DNA of 33,702 nt from Bacteroidia bacterium (GCA_026391215.1 JAPLDX010000097.1:1-33702); one strand, 5' to 3'; shown: positions 1-7,934, counted from the stretch's first letter. Translations and numbers: made by a program. Notes: generated by a model not told the origin, from the letters alone.

Positions 1-200
1 CTTAAGAACCATATTGTTTCATGAAACATAGATCTTGTAGCCATCTTTTTAGTAGTTAATAATGGATACCCTTCTCTAAGATCATATTCGTTTTGATACC
101 CAAATAAAGAGATAATCCCGGAACCTTTGCTTCCTCCTTTAAAATTTGAACGGTTAGAAGTTAAAATTGCTTTTGAATGATCTAAATATTGTTGCGCCAT
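1..200 (-). CDS. thyA: Thymidylate synthase (ThyA-like), 5' part only
   Basis: The reverse complement from the ATG at 200 reads MAQQYLDHSKAILTS..., then GSGIISLFGYQ, YDLREGYPLLTTKK and finally ETIWFL, and runs off the left edge after 66 codons. The order of a short amphipathic helix, an SxFG strand, a DLxxGxPLLTTKK loop and a WFL motif is the N-terminal signature of thymidylate synthase, which methylates dUMP to dTMP with methylenetetrahydrofolate. One oddity: where E. coli ThyA has DRTGTGT, with an invariant Arg contacting the dUMP phosphate, this protein has GSKGSGI, so the Arg position is Ser with a Lys beside it. The catalytic Cys lies outside the window. A divergent member, or a related dUMP/dCMP-modifying enzyme, is therefore possible. 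The leader is A-rich without a Shine-Dalgarno sequence, as is usual in Bacteroidota. Confidence 0.85.
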   Translation of the reverse strand, partial: MAQQYLDHSKAILTSNRSNFKGGSKGSGIISLFGYQNEYDLREGYPLLTTKKMATRSMFHETIWFL

Positions 201-260
201 TTTTTAATCAGTTAAAAATCAATACTATTTCATCATATAATAATTTATTTTAATGGTATA

Positions 261-327
261 ATGGAACCCACATGTAAAAGATTATTATAACTATGTGTTT
301 GTGTATTCAAATACATGTGGGTTTCAT
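261..327. repeat. 67-bp inverted repeat upstream of thyA
   Basis: The arms ATGGAACCCACATGTA (261-276) and TACATGTGGGTTTCAT (312-327) are complementary at 15 of 16 positions and flank a 35-bp AT-rich spacer. It lies about 60 bp upstream of the thyA start. A two-site operator, a long-stem RNA or a small terminal-inverted-repeat element would all fit; there is no T-run that would make it a normal terminator. Confidence 0.65.
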
Positions 328-487
328 AAGGATAATTACAGTCTGGAAATTTTTTAAAAGTAGTCATTATTCCTGTTTGTTATCAGACTCCAAATGTTTA
401 CTGAATAGAAAATTATTAACAAAAGACGTTAATCGTTGTTCTTAAATCACCAGAAATCGTACAAATGAAAGAGAATAAGGACAAAGT

Positions 488-526
488 TTATCCAGGCAAG
501 TCAATTTCCTTTGGTTCGAAAGTAAA
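488..526 (-). pseudogene. 3' tail relic of a second deoxyribosyltransferase-like gene
   Basis: On the minus strand this stretch encodes FEPKEIDLPG followed by TAA. The intact gene at 8088-8420 ends LEPQEMNLHG and TAA: five of ten residues are identical and most of the rest conservative. Nucleotide similarity continues past the stop codon (the stretch ending in GTTTATCC is alike at both loci), which favours common descent over chance. Upstream of these codons the reading frame meets the octamer array, so the rest of the gene is gone. The match is short, so this is a suggestion rather than a firm call. Confidence 0.4.
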
Positions 527-577
527 ACGATCGTACGCTCAAACGATCAAACGCTCAAACGATCGCACGATCCACGA
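527..577. repeat. Octamer tandem array (16-bp double unit)
   Basis: Read in 16-base steps: ACGATCGTACGCTCAA, ACGATCAAACGCTCAA, ACGATCGCACGATCCA, then CGA. The first two units differ at one position apart from each other and each splits into two related 8-mers. The same 16-mer with few changes recurs at 9191. It abuts the gene relic at 488-526. Confidence 0.8.
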
Positions 578-601
578 TTTTTGATAAAGATTCTTACTGG
601 G

Positions 602-631
602 TTTGTACTTTAAACATAAATAACTATTTTG
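602..631 (+). promoter_or_regulatory. Likely promoter of the beta-propeller gene
   Basis: TTTG (602-605), a 19-bp spacer and TATTTTG (625-631) approximate the Bacteroidota primary sigma consensus TTTG/TAnnTTTG, with one T fewer in the -7 box. The start codon at 663 follows about 30 bp later. Confidence 0.45.
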
Positions 632-662
632 CCGCCTCATTCAAAAACAAATACTTATAAAA

Positions 663-1937
663 ATGACAACAATAAGAATAAAGAAAATCGTTAGTAAGCT
701 TTTTATAATAAGCATATTCCTGCTTTTCGCCGGATATTCAGTAATAGCCCAGACTACCTTTGAGTGGCCCTCCTTCCATGGAGCCGACCGATCGAACAGG
801 TCGACTGAGACAGGTTTGCTGAAATCATGGCCTGAGCAGGGACCAGAGCTGGTTCAGACAATTTCAGGAATAGGTGAAGGGTACAGCTCGGTATCAATAG
901 CCGGCGGGATGATCTTCACTGCAGGGTCAGTGAACAGCCAGCCTTATCTATATGCTTTCGACATGAGCGGCAAGCTTGCCTGGAAGAGACCGGCAGGCAA
1001 AGCCTGGTCAACAAACATGTCGTGGGCCAGCACATACACCGGACCAAGAAGCACTCCCACGTATGATAAAGGAGTTGTTTATTTCCTTGGTGAAATGGGA
1101 CTTCTCATGGCATTTGATGCAAAGACAGGAAAAGAGATCTGGCAGGTCGACCTTGCAAAAGAATATGATGCCCCTCCCACAGATTATGGCTATGCCGAAT
1201 CAGTACTGATCGACGGTAATAAGCTGTATGTAAGACCGGCAGGCAAAAAAGGTCACCAGGTATGCCTCGACAAAAATACCGGGAAACAATTATGGGCTAA
1301 CACACAGATCCCCGGAGCTGCAGGATATACTTCACCTGTGATATGTGATATAGCTGGTATCCGTCAGGTTATCGGAGGAAGCTCAGTTTGTTATTATGGC
1401 GCTGATGCTGCTACCGGCCGGCTTCTCTGGAAAGTGGATGCCGTAAACGGGCAATCGCTGAATATTAATAATGTGATAGTTAACGGGAACAACATCTTCA
1501 TCTCAACGGGATATGAACTGGGATGCATGCTTTACAAGCTCAATGTAAAAGGAAATGAGATAGTCCCGGAAAAGATATGGAACGCAGCAATCATGGATAA
1601 CAATCATGGCGGAGTAGTATATTACAATGGTTATGTTTATGGATCGGGCAGCAGTGTCAGGGGCTGGTACTGCATCGACTATATGACCGGCGGGCAGAAG
1701 TGGAGGTCAACAAGCGACGAGGGAACGATAACCTTTGCCGACGGCATGCTCTATGCCCTCGACCAGCGCGGCATCATTAAGCTCCTCAAAGCATCACCCG
1801 AAAAGTATGAAGTTGCCGGCTCATTCAAGCTCCCTTCCGGAGGCAAAGGCAGCTACTGGGCACATCCGGTCGTCTGTAACAAAAGACTGTATATAAGGCA
1901 TGATGATAAGATATTCGTGTATGATGTAGGGAAATAA
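663..1937 (+). CDS. Secreted PQQ-like beta-propeller protein
   Basis: This 424-residue protein begins with a signal peptide (residues 1-29, ending VIAQ). The mature part opens with WPSFHGADRSNRS, typical of PQQ-binding-like (pyrrolo-quinoline quinone) eight-bladed propellers found in polyvinyl-alcohol-dehydrogenase-like and BamB-like proteins. Blade motifs of the form xxxAxDxxTGKxxW recur: YAFDMSGKLAWK, MAFDAKTGKEIWQ, CLDKNTGKQLWA, GADAATGRLLWK and CIDYMTGGQKWR. No heme-binding CxxCH motif and no separate catalytic domain are present, so it is more likely a scaffold or binding propeller in the periplasm than a complete quinoprotein dehydrogenase. The start at 663 is supported by the signal peptide and by a promoter-like sequence 30 bp upstream. 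The next gene follows 57 bp downstream on the same strand and could be co-transcribed. Confidence 0.8.
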   Translation: MTTIRIKKIVSKLFIISIFLLFAGYSVIAQTTFEWPSFHGADRSNRSTETGLLKSWPEQGPELVQTISGIGEGYSSVSIAGGMIFTAGSVNSQPYLYAFDMSGKLAWKRPAGKAWSTNMSWASTYTGPRSTPTYDKGVVYFLGEMGLLMAFDAKTGKEIWQVDLAKEYDAPPTDYGYAESVLIDGNKLYVRPAGKKGHQVCLDKNTGKQLWANTQIPGAAGYTSPVICDIAGIRQVIGGSSVCYYGADAATGRLLWKVDAVNGQSLNINNVIVNGNNIFISTGYELGCMLYKLNVKGNEIVPEKIWNAAIMDNNHGGVVYYNGYVYGSGSSVRGWYCIDYMTGGQKWRSTSDEGTITFADGMLYALDQRGIIKLLKASPEKYEVAGSFKLPSGGKGSYWAHPVVCNKRLYIRHDDKIFVYDVGK

Positions 1938-1944
1938 AGGTATG

Positions 1945-1971
1945 ACGGTGCGACAACACGACATCCACGAT
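1945..1971. repeat. Degenerate octamer array
   Basis: ACGGTGCG, ACAACACG, ACATCCACGAT: three 8-base steps each containing an ACG or CACG core. The 9-mer ATCCACGAT (1963-1971) is identical to 570-578 in the array upstream of the previous gene. It sits between the propeller gene and the ankyrin gene. Confidence 0.5.
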
Positions 1972-1994
1972 AATTAAAAAAGCTACTTAAGAAT

Positions 1995-3734
1995 ATGAGG
2001 ATCAAAAAATTAATTATCACAGCAGCAGTAATTATTCTAAACACATCAATAATAAATGCGCAGGAAGTATTTGAAGCTGCAAGAACAGGTAACCTGGGAA
2101 AAATTAAGGAACTTTATGCTAAAGATCCGCTCATTATCAAATCAAAAACAATTACAGGTGAAACTCCTTTGCATATAGCCGCTTTTGCAGGTAAAAAGGA
2201 TATTGCAGGTTTCCTTATCGCAAAAGGGGCAGAACTAAATGTGAAAGATGCCTCAAACAATACCCCTCTGACCAATGCCATCAGATCTAAGAATTTTGAA
2301 ACAGTAAAGGTTATTGTTGATAATGGCGCTGGTGTCAATGAAAGGGGCCTTTGGAATTTTCTTCCCATTCAGGTTGCCGCTGAATTTACTTCAAACGATA
2401 TTGTAAATTACCTGATTGATAAAGGGGCCGATATTCCTGTGGAACCGGGGGAGGTTTCATATCAGCTTTTGAATGCTGCCTGTTCCAGGGGTCTTACAAA
2501 GCTCTTCGAAACGATGATGGAAAAAGGATTCGACCTTCAGTTAAATCAATATACCAGGAATCTTCTTCATATGTCCGCGGCCGGAGGATCGGAAAAAATT
2601 GTGGAATTGCTCATATCAAAAGGTTTCAAAGTGATGTCGGGCGACGGATACGGATGGTCACCACTTCACAGTGCAGCTGAAAAGGGAAATCTAAATGTCG
2701 CTGAGATACTTTTGAAAAATGGAGCGGATATAAACGACAGAAGTGTTTCCGGATTTACACCCTACAATCTTGCCGATAAATTCGGACACCAGGATGTCTG
2801 CGAACTTCTGAAATCGAAAGGAGCTGATATTTCTGATCAGAAATTTCCGGTTCTTACGGGCAATTACCTTGGTCAGAAAGAGCCTGACACTATTCCAAGA
2901 CCATTCGCAGTTGACATCGTGACCACAAAATATATGGTACACGGTAATATTACCTTTAATCCGGAAGGAGATGAGGCATACTGGTCACCATTTTTACCAG
3001 TTTCAAATTCATTGGATGATGCCGGTCAGATCCTGACAATGAGAAAAATAAACGGGCAATGGAGTAAACCAGAACTGGCATCTTTTTCAAAAATCGGTTA
3101 TCAGGATGATTCCCCGTCTTTTTCACCAGACGGGAAAAAACTCTTCTTCCTGTCGAGGAGATCTCTTAAACAGGGAGATCCTAATTCTACCAAAGAGAAT
3201 ATATGGTTTGTTACCAGGGAAGGAAACGCATGGTCCGTCCCAGAACCGCTGACTATTGTTAACTCTCTCAATATGCACTGGCAGATATCGGTGGACAAGA
3301 AGGGTAATCTATATTTCGCAGCACGTGATCCTGATGGGAAAAAGTTCGGTGAAATATTCTGCTCGAAATTTTTCAACGGCGAATATCAGGAGCCTGAAAG
3401 ATTAGGGACGGTTGTGAATTCTGAAGACTATGAAGGATCACCCTACATATCACCTGATGGAGATTATCTGTTGTTTGAACGTGCCTCTAAATTCGGGCAA
3501 CAGATGGGTTTGTTTATCTCTTTCTATAATAATGACGGTTCGTGGGATGTACCAATACCAATTACCGAAATTGCCAGAATAAGCCCGTACAGCCAGGGTG
3601 GAAAGGTATCTGCCGATGGCAGATTTCTTTTCTACGTTGCACCATACACAGGTGAATTTGGTGTTTACTGGATCAAAGCTGATTTTATCAACATGATGAA
3701 AAATACTCCGGCCATTGGTGATCAAGGCCACTGA
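1995..3734 (+). CDS. Secreted ankyrin-repeat / PD40 propeller fusion
   Basis: The protein has 579 residues. Residues 1-22 are a signal peptide ending INAQ. About eight ankyrin repeats follow (residues 23-280), the clearest being TGETPLHIAAFAGKKDIAGFL, GWSPLHSAAEKGNLNVAEILL and GFTPYNLADKFGHQDVCELL. After a linker FPVLTGNYLGQKEP comes a WD40-like/TolB-type (PD40) propeller with SFSPDGKKLFFLS (about residue 374), YISPDGDYLLFER (about 486) and VSADGRFLFYV (about 537). Both halves are protein-interaction folds and no catalytic motif is visible, so a periplasmic or outer-membrane-associated binding role is likely. The gene at 3781-5190 on the opposite strand is a shorter paralogue with the same linker. 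The two genes are convergent with 46 bp between them. Function unknown. Confidence 0.8.
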   Translation: MRIKKLIITAAVIILNTSIINAQEVFEAARTGNLGKIKELYAKDPLIIKSKTITGETPLHIAAFAGKKDIAGFLIAKGAELNVKDASNNTPLTNAIRSKNFETVKVIVDNGAGVNERGLWNFLPIQVAAEFTSNDIVNYLIDKGADIPVEPGEVSYQLLNAACSRGLTKLFETMMEKGFDLQLNQYTRNLLHMSAAGGSEKIVELLISKGFKVMSGDGYGWSPLHSAAEKGNLNVAEILLKNGADINDRSVSGFTPYNLADKFGHQDVCELLKSKGADISDQKFPVLTGNYLGQKEPDTIPRPFAVDIVTTKYMVHGNITFNPEGDEAYWSPFLPVSNSLDDAGQILTMRKINGQWSKPELASFSKIGYQDDSPSFSPDGKKLFFLSRRSLKQGDPNSTKENIWFVTREGNAWSVPEPLTIVNSLNMHWQISVDKKGNLYFAARDPDGKKFGEIFCSKFFNGEYQEPERLGTVVNSEDYEGSPYISPDGDYLLFERASKFGQQMGLFISFYNNDGSWDVPIPITEIARISPYSQGGKVSADGRFLFYVAPYTGEFGVYWIKADFINMMKNTPAIGDQGH

Positions 3735-3780
3735 CTTTTCCACATATCTTCATTTCCTTGCCACTTAAAATGTTATTTTA

Positions 3781-5190
3781 CTATTTCTTTGGCATTAACT
3801 CTTTAATAATTTTTGCAGATACCCAGTAGGACATACCATCATTTCCAACAAAGAAAATATATTTACCATCAGGGCTTATCCGGGGTTGGTTTCCGTCCAT
3901 AATAAGCTTTTCGCCAAGGTCTTTTGGTTCTGTCCAACTATTATCTTTATTCTTGAAACTAATGTATATCGAAAAGATACGTGGATTTGTTGATCCCCTT
4001 GGATGTATCCTGGCAAACAAGATATAGTCACCATCAGGAGAGATTGCAGGACCAAAAACTGCATCATCCAGAACTACATTTTTGAAAATCAATACAGGTT
4101 CCAGATATTTACCATTATTACATTTTGAGTAGTATATTCCTCCCGTATTTTCTTTACCCCTTAAATCACCTCCGAAATAAAGATTATTCTGCCTGTCAAG
4201 TGAAAACTGCCAGTGAACAGTGTATTTGTTAAAGATGGTATCAAGTAACACAGGATCAGACCAACCATTAGAGGTCTGTTCTACAAAATAAAATTTCTCC
4301 ATTTCATCAAATGCTTCATTACCCCCAACATATCCTTGAAAATATAATCTTTTGCCATCAAAGGAATAATAAGGACATCTGTGACTAAACTCCTTATCCA
4401 AAAACCTGACTTCAGATGGATTGGTCCACTTCCCTTTTATGTATCTTGTGGTAATAAATCCACCGTGATTTTGGAACTCATTTCTTTCATTGAGAGTCCA
4501 GCAAGCTTCGTTAAAATCGGGAGAAAAAACGATATTTGCATAAACACGTGAATGTGTACTTACGATTCCCTGAGCAAATATTTCCGGCTTCAGACCCGGT
4601 TCTCTCTGACCAAGATATTTTGTTGTCAGATCGGGAAAAACCTGGGGACCTATATCAGCTTTTGCACTTGAAAGCATCTGAATAATAGTATCTAACTTCC
4701 CTTTTTCTGCAATGTTATAAGCTGTTTGACCAAGAATGTTTCTACTATTAAAATTACATGACCTGGATAATAAAAGTTCAACAATCTTTGTAAATCCATT
4801 ATATGCAGCCAGATGGAGAGGTGTATCTCCATTAACGTTTTGGATAGTTGGATCAGCATTATTTAAAAGCAGCAAATCAACACTTTGGGCATAACCATTA
4901 ACTACTGAGAAATGAAGAGGTGTATCACCATTGGTGTTCTTTGGAGACGGATTGGCTCCTTTGCTAAGTAGATATTTAATAATATCAATATAATTCCTGT
5001 TTGCAGCTAAGTGAAGGGGTGTATTATTTGCAGCATTTTTAACATTTGCTAAAGACGAATCAGATTGTACTAATTCTTTAATTTTATTCAGATTATTGTT
5101 CCTTACTGCATCGAAAATCTCCTGTGTATAAGCTGTGATTGTTAAGATCAGGAGCATTGCCGATAACAAAATTGATTTTATAGTTTTCAT
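3781..5190 (-). CDS. Secreted ankyrin-repeat / PD40 propeller fusion, paralogue
   Basis: This 469-residue paralogue of the 1995-3734 product starts with a signal peptide (residues 1-22, ending AYTQ). It has about five ankyrin repeats: EIFDAVRNNNLNKIKELV, then NNTPLHLAANRNYIDIIKYLL, GDTPLHFSVVNGYAQSVDLLL, GDTPLHLAAYNGFTKIVELLL and GQTAYNIAEKGKLD. The linker FPDLTTKYLGQREPG matches the sister protein, then a PD40 propeller with YYSFDGKRLYFQG, ISPDGDYILFARI and ISPDGKYIFFVGN. It carries roughly three fewer ankyrin repeats than its sister while the propeller is conserved, so repeat number has changed after duplication and inversion. No enzyme motif is present. It is followed on the same strand, after 78 bp, by the gene order M23 peptidase then SnoaL lipoprotein (both lie upstream of it in transcription). 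Confidence 0.8.
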   Translation of the reverse strand: MKTIKSILLSAMLLILTITAYTQEIFDAVRNNNLNKIKELVQSDSSLANVKNAANNTPLHLAANRNYIDIIKYLLSKGANPSPKNTNGDTPLHFSVVNGYAQSVDLLLLNNADPTIQNVNGDTPLHLAAYNGFTKIVELLLSRSCNFNSRNILGQTAYNIAEKGKLDTIIQMLSSAKADIGPQVFPDLTTKYLGQREPGLKPEIFAQGIVSTHSRVYANIVFSPDFNEACWTLNERNEFQNHGGFITTRYIKGKWTNPSEVRFLDKEFSHRCPYYSFDGKRLYFQGYVGGNEAFDEMEKFYFVEQTSNGWSDPVLLDTIFNKYTVHWQFSLDRQNNLYFGGDLRGKENTGGIYYSKCNNGKYLEPVLIFKNVVLDDAVFGPAISPDGDYILFARIHPRGSTNPRIFSIYISFKNKDNSWTEPKDLGEKLIMDGNQPRISPDGKYIFFVGNDGMSYWVSAKIIKELMPKK

Positions 5191-5268
5191 TTGCTATTCA
5201 TTTTTAATTCTCCTCATTCCTTTGGTCTTAATTCCTCAATAACTTTTGATTAATAACTATTATATTAT

Positions 5269-6132
5269 CTATGGTAAACTTTTAAGTTTTTCTTTTATAA
5301 TATCTGTTTGCTTTTGAACATTTATGTTTCCCTTAATTTTTAGAATATCAAATGGATCTGTTTTTAAATAGGATAATAACCTTTGCCTTGATACATAAAG
5401 CGAATCCAGAACTGATTTAGGTAAATCTCCTGGTTGAGGTTGATGATGAATTGAATTTTCTGATCCATAAATATTGCCAAATAGAATTGGTATACCAACA
5501 ATATCTGATCCTCTATAATACTTGAAACCTTTGGCATTTCTATCTAAATCTATTGTCAATATTTTTTTAATAGGAACATGCTCAGGCAATAATGGGGGAT
5601 TCGTCCCAAAATGTTTTCTGAATTCCCCTTTAAATAATCCAAAATGCAAATGCTCTATTCCTCCGGCAAGACCGGTTTTTCCAACTACACCCAAAATGGT
5701 TCCAGAACTTACTTTTTGGCCAACATTTATAAAAATTTTGTCCATGTGGGCATATAATGTAAAAAAATGATTTTTATGTTCAATTATCACATAATTTCCC
5801 CAACCCCATCCACCTTCAGGAAAATCTTTATTGGGTAATGCTGTTGTAAAAATATCAGCGATTTCCCCATCTGCTGATGCGACAATTTCCAGATTCTTAA
5901 ATGTATTATTTAGAAAATCTAAAGAGTAACAACAGTTTATCTTATTAAGACTATGAGAAAAACCTTCTGGCGATAAATTCCCTTGTACACAAAGAACTAC
6001 AACACCTGAACTAAAAGGCATCCGCAAGTAAGGTTCATATGAATTGAGCGATTTATTCGTTATGTTACTTTGAATAATCCCTGGATTACTACAGCTTATT
6101 GTAAGAATCGAAAATACAATTAATTTATTCAT
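5269..6132 (-). CDS. M23 (LytM-type) metallopeptidase, probable lipoprotein
   Basis: The 287-residue product has a short hydrophobic N-terminus ending in Cys14 (LTISC), an imperfect lipobox, so it is probably a lipoprotein. The M23 zinc site is complete by inspection: His60 and Asp72 (SH...YSLDF) for the first ligand pair, and the HxH pair His161/His163 in EHLHFGLF. His129 in YAHMD is in the usual catalytic-His position. The core strands GNYVIIEHKNHFFTLYAHM and VGQKVSSGTILGVVGKTG are typical. M23 enzymes cut peptidoglycan cross-bridges or peptides in the periplasm. A C-terminal extension of about 110 residues has no recognisable fold. It lies 32 bp downstream of the SnoaL-like gene on the same strand, suggesting an operon. 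Confidence 0.85.
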   Translation of the reverse strand: MNKLIVFSILTISCSNPGIIQSNITNKSLNSYEPYLRMPFSSGVVVLCVQGNLSPEGFSHSLNKINCCYSLDFLNNTFKNLEIVASADGEIADIFTTALPNKDFPEGGWGWGNYVIIEHKNHFFTLYAHMDKIFINVGQKVSSGTILGVVGKTGLAGGIEHLHFGLFKGEFRKHFGTNPPLLPEHVPIKKILTIDLDRNAKGFKYYRGSDIVGIPILFGNIYGSENSIHHQPQPGDLPKSVLDSLYVSRQRLLSYLKTDPFDILKIKGNINVQKQTDIIKEKLKSLP

Positions 6133-6164
6133 TTAGATTTTGATAAATTGGTAATATGTGTGTA

Positions 6165-6647
6165 TTACTCCTTTGCAAATGAATAATGCATCTGGACAAT
6201 AACCCATTTTCCCTCTCTTTTTTCAAGCACACCGGTCCAGCGGGTGTTCATCCAGCTGGCAGGCTGTCCGTCCCATTCATTTATATCGTTCAGCATACAA
6301 TAATACCATGCAACTGTTCCATTGCCTGACAGGCTGATCTTAAGATCCCATATCTCACAACTCACTGCTTTAAATCGTGGATCGAGCCAGAACTTTTCCG
6401 CCTTTCTGAAATCTTTGATACCTCTCACTACTCTGTTTTCCGGATCAACTTCGATAAAGTCCGAATCATTTGCAATAATGCTGTATAATAAGGCTATATC
6501 CTTCCTCTGTGCCCACTCGATAGAGTTTTTTATTATTTTTTCAATTGCAATTTTCTCCTCCTTGATTCTGGTAATTGGGTCATCCTTTTTTAGCTGACAA
6601 GAATAAGTGCATAAAAGAAGCAGCAGGATTTTAAGAATTGTTTTCAT
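6165..6647 (-). CDS. SnoaL/DUF4440-like lipoprotein
   Basis: This is a 160-residue protein with a lipoprotein signal ending at Cys17 (CTYSC). The following residues QLKKDDP contain the K-[DE]-[DE] pattern reported as a surface-export signal in some Bacteroidota lipoproteins, so it may face outward. The rest has the cone-shaped NTF2/SnoaL pattern: a helix around IEWAQRKDIALLYSII, then DFIEVDPENRVVRGIKDFRKA, WDLKISLSGNGTVAWYYCML and a last strand GKWVIVQMHYSF. Members of this fold either bind small ligands or act as polyketide-like cyclases; nothing here identifies a substrate. It is the first gene of a minus-strand pair with the M23 peptidase and is divergent from the AraC regulator, whose intergenic dyads may control it. 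Confidence 0.75.
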   Translation of the reverse strand: MKTILKILLLLLCTYSCQLKKDDPITRIKEEKIAIEKIIKNSIEWAQRKDIALLYSIIANDSDFIEVDPENRVVRGIKDFRKAEKFWLDPRFKAVSCEIWDLKISLSGNGTVAWYYCMLNDINEWDGQPASWMNTRWTGVLEKREGKWVIVQMHYSFAKE

Positions 6648-6702
6648 GCAGATTTAATTAATATTCTGATGTAAAATTATACTGAGTCAACTCGTAACAG
6701 GT

Positions 6703-6755
6703 CTTAACTTATAAGTCTGGATACCATTTTGAGTCATAACTTCTAAGTTAGGATA
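6703..6755. promoter_or_regulatory. Two dyad operator-like sites in a divergent intergenic region
   Basis: ACTTATAAGT (6707-6716) is a perfect 10-bp palindrome. ACTTCTAAGT (6739-6748), within TAACTTCTAAGTTA, is nearly so. Their 21-bp surroundings (6703-6723 and 6735-6755) agree at 17 positions and are spaced exactly 32 bp apart, three helical turns, so a protein would meet both on the same DNA face. They lie between the SnoaL lipoprotein start (6647, minus) and the AraC regulator start (6801, plus). Confidence 0.55.
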
Positions 6756-6800
6756 GTATTTAATGAAATATTTGTGAAATTTGCATTATATATTCAAGCC

Positions 6801-7934
6801 ATGAAGGAAATTGCATTAATAGGCTTATCGCAGTCAATTTTTTTCGTAATTATTCTATTGCTAAAAAGGGACAAGCATTTAAAGGATTTCTTATTGACAG
6901 GATTTTTTTTGTGTATTGGATGCGAACTTCTATATAGATTTCTGCTGTTCGGCAATTCTTATTATTATCACAGCAGGTTAGTACTTTTGGATATTGTTTA
7001 TTGGGCTGTATTTGGGCCCATATTGCTATTCTATATTAAAAGTGTTATCGTTAGAAGACTTCAGTTCAAATTAATAAATCTGTTTCATTTACTCCCGTTA
7101 ATTATCAGTTTAGTAACAGTTTCAAACTATTTATTCAACAAATCATTCTACAATTCATTTTCTCATTTTTATAACTTACAAACAGGAATATTCAAAATCG
7201 GATTAAACATTTGGGAATTTTCATCACCTGTTTACCTTGTTTATGCAGTAGTTATTCTTATTAAGCATAAGAGAAACACAAAGAACTACTTTTCAAATAT
7301 TGAAAGAAAAGAATTAAATTGGCTATTCCTGCTAACCATAGGATTTACAGTATTTATTTATGTTACCTATTCACTATGGATCTTTTCAGAATTCTTTCCC
7401 CTGTCCCTTAGCTTGAAGATGCTCACAGTTGTTTTATGCGTATATGTTTTTGTTTTAGGAGTTTATGGTTACAGGCAGGAAAGCATTTTTCTTGAAAGGG
7501 CTTTTAAATCTAATGGAGAGAATCAAACAGATTCAAAACGCAGGTCATATCAAAAGACCTTCCTTGATCCTGATGAGCGAGAATTAATCAATCAGAAACT
7601 AATAGATATAATGCTGCAGGAGAAACCTTACCTGGAGAGCGAAATAACAATCAGCGATTTGGCGGCCAGACTAGGAATATCGGTGTACAAGTTATCACGT
7701 GTAATAAATGAAGATCATAACCATAATTTTTTTGATTTTATTAATACATACCGCGTAAATGAGGTTAAACTTTTGCTAACCAGCTCTAAAACAAATGATT
7801 CAAAAATTGAATCGATTGCTTACGATTGTGGCTTTAATTCAAAATCATCGTTTTATTCAATTTTTAAAAAGCATACTCATCTTACACCAACAGAATTTAA
7901 AGAAAAATTCCTGGTAAACAGTCAGATCTATTGA
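6801..7934 (+). CDS. Seven-TM membrane AraC-family regulator
   Basis: I choose the ATG at 6801 (377 residues), which begins directly with the first membrane helix; an in-frame ATG at 6774 would add only nine residues. Residues 1-230 contain about seven hydrophobic helices, for example IGLSQSIFFVIILLL, FLLTGFFLCIGCELLYRFLLF and MLTVVLCVYVFVLGVYGY. Residues 275-375 form an AraC DNA-binding domain: ITISDLAARLGISVYKLSRVIN is the first helix-turn-helix, and IESIAYDCGFNSKSSFYSIFKKH with LTPTEFK is the second. This membrane-anchored architecture is common in Bacteroidota, where the 7TM part is thought to sense a ligand or the membrane state. It is divergent from the SnoaL/M23 pair, and paired dyads in the gap make those genes, and itself, plausible targets. 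Confidence 0.85.
   Translation: MKEIALIGLSQSIFFVIILLLKRDKHLKDFLLTGFFLCIGCELLYRFLLFGNSYYYHSRLVLLDIVYWAVFGPILLFYIKSVIVRRLQFKLINLFHLLPLIISLVTVSNYLFNKSFYNSFSHFYNLQTGIFKIGLNIWEFSSPVYLVYAVVILIKHKRNTKNYFSNIERKELNWLFLLTIGFTVFIYVTYSLWIFSEFFPLSLSLKMLTVVLCVYVFVLGVYGYRQESIFLERAFKSNGENQTDSKRRSYQKTFLDPDERELINQKLIDIMLQEKPYLESEITISDLAARLGISVYKLSRVINEDHNHNFFDFINTYRVNEVKLLLTSSKTNDSKIESIAYDCGFNSKSSFYSIFKKHTHLTPTEFKEKFLVNSQIY

Larger units (their letters stand above)
201..662. other. Gene-free stretch between thyA and the propeller gene
   Basis: These 462 bases contain no convincing open reading frame. They hold, left to right, a long inverted repeat, a decayed gene tail, an octamer array and a likely promoter for the gene at 663, each listed separately. 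The rest is AT-rich and I see nothing else in it. Confidence 0.7.

Noticed and set aside
527..577. CRISPR-like array
   Set aside because: The units are 8 or 16 bp and contiguous, without spacers, and no cas genes are present.
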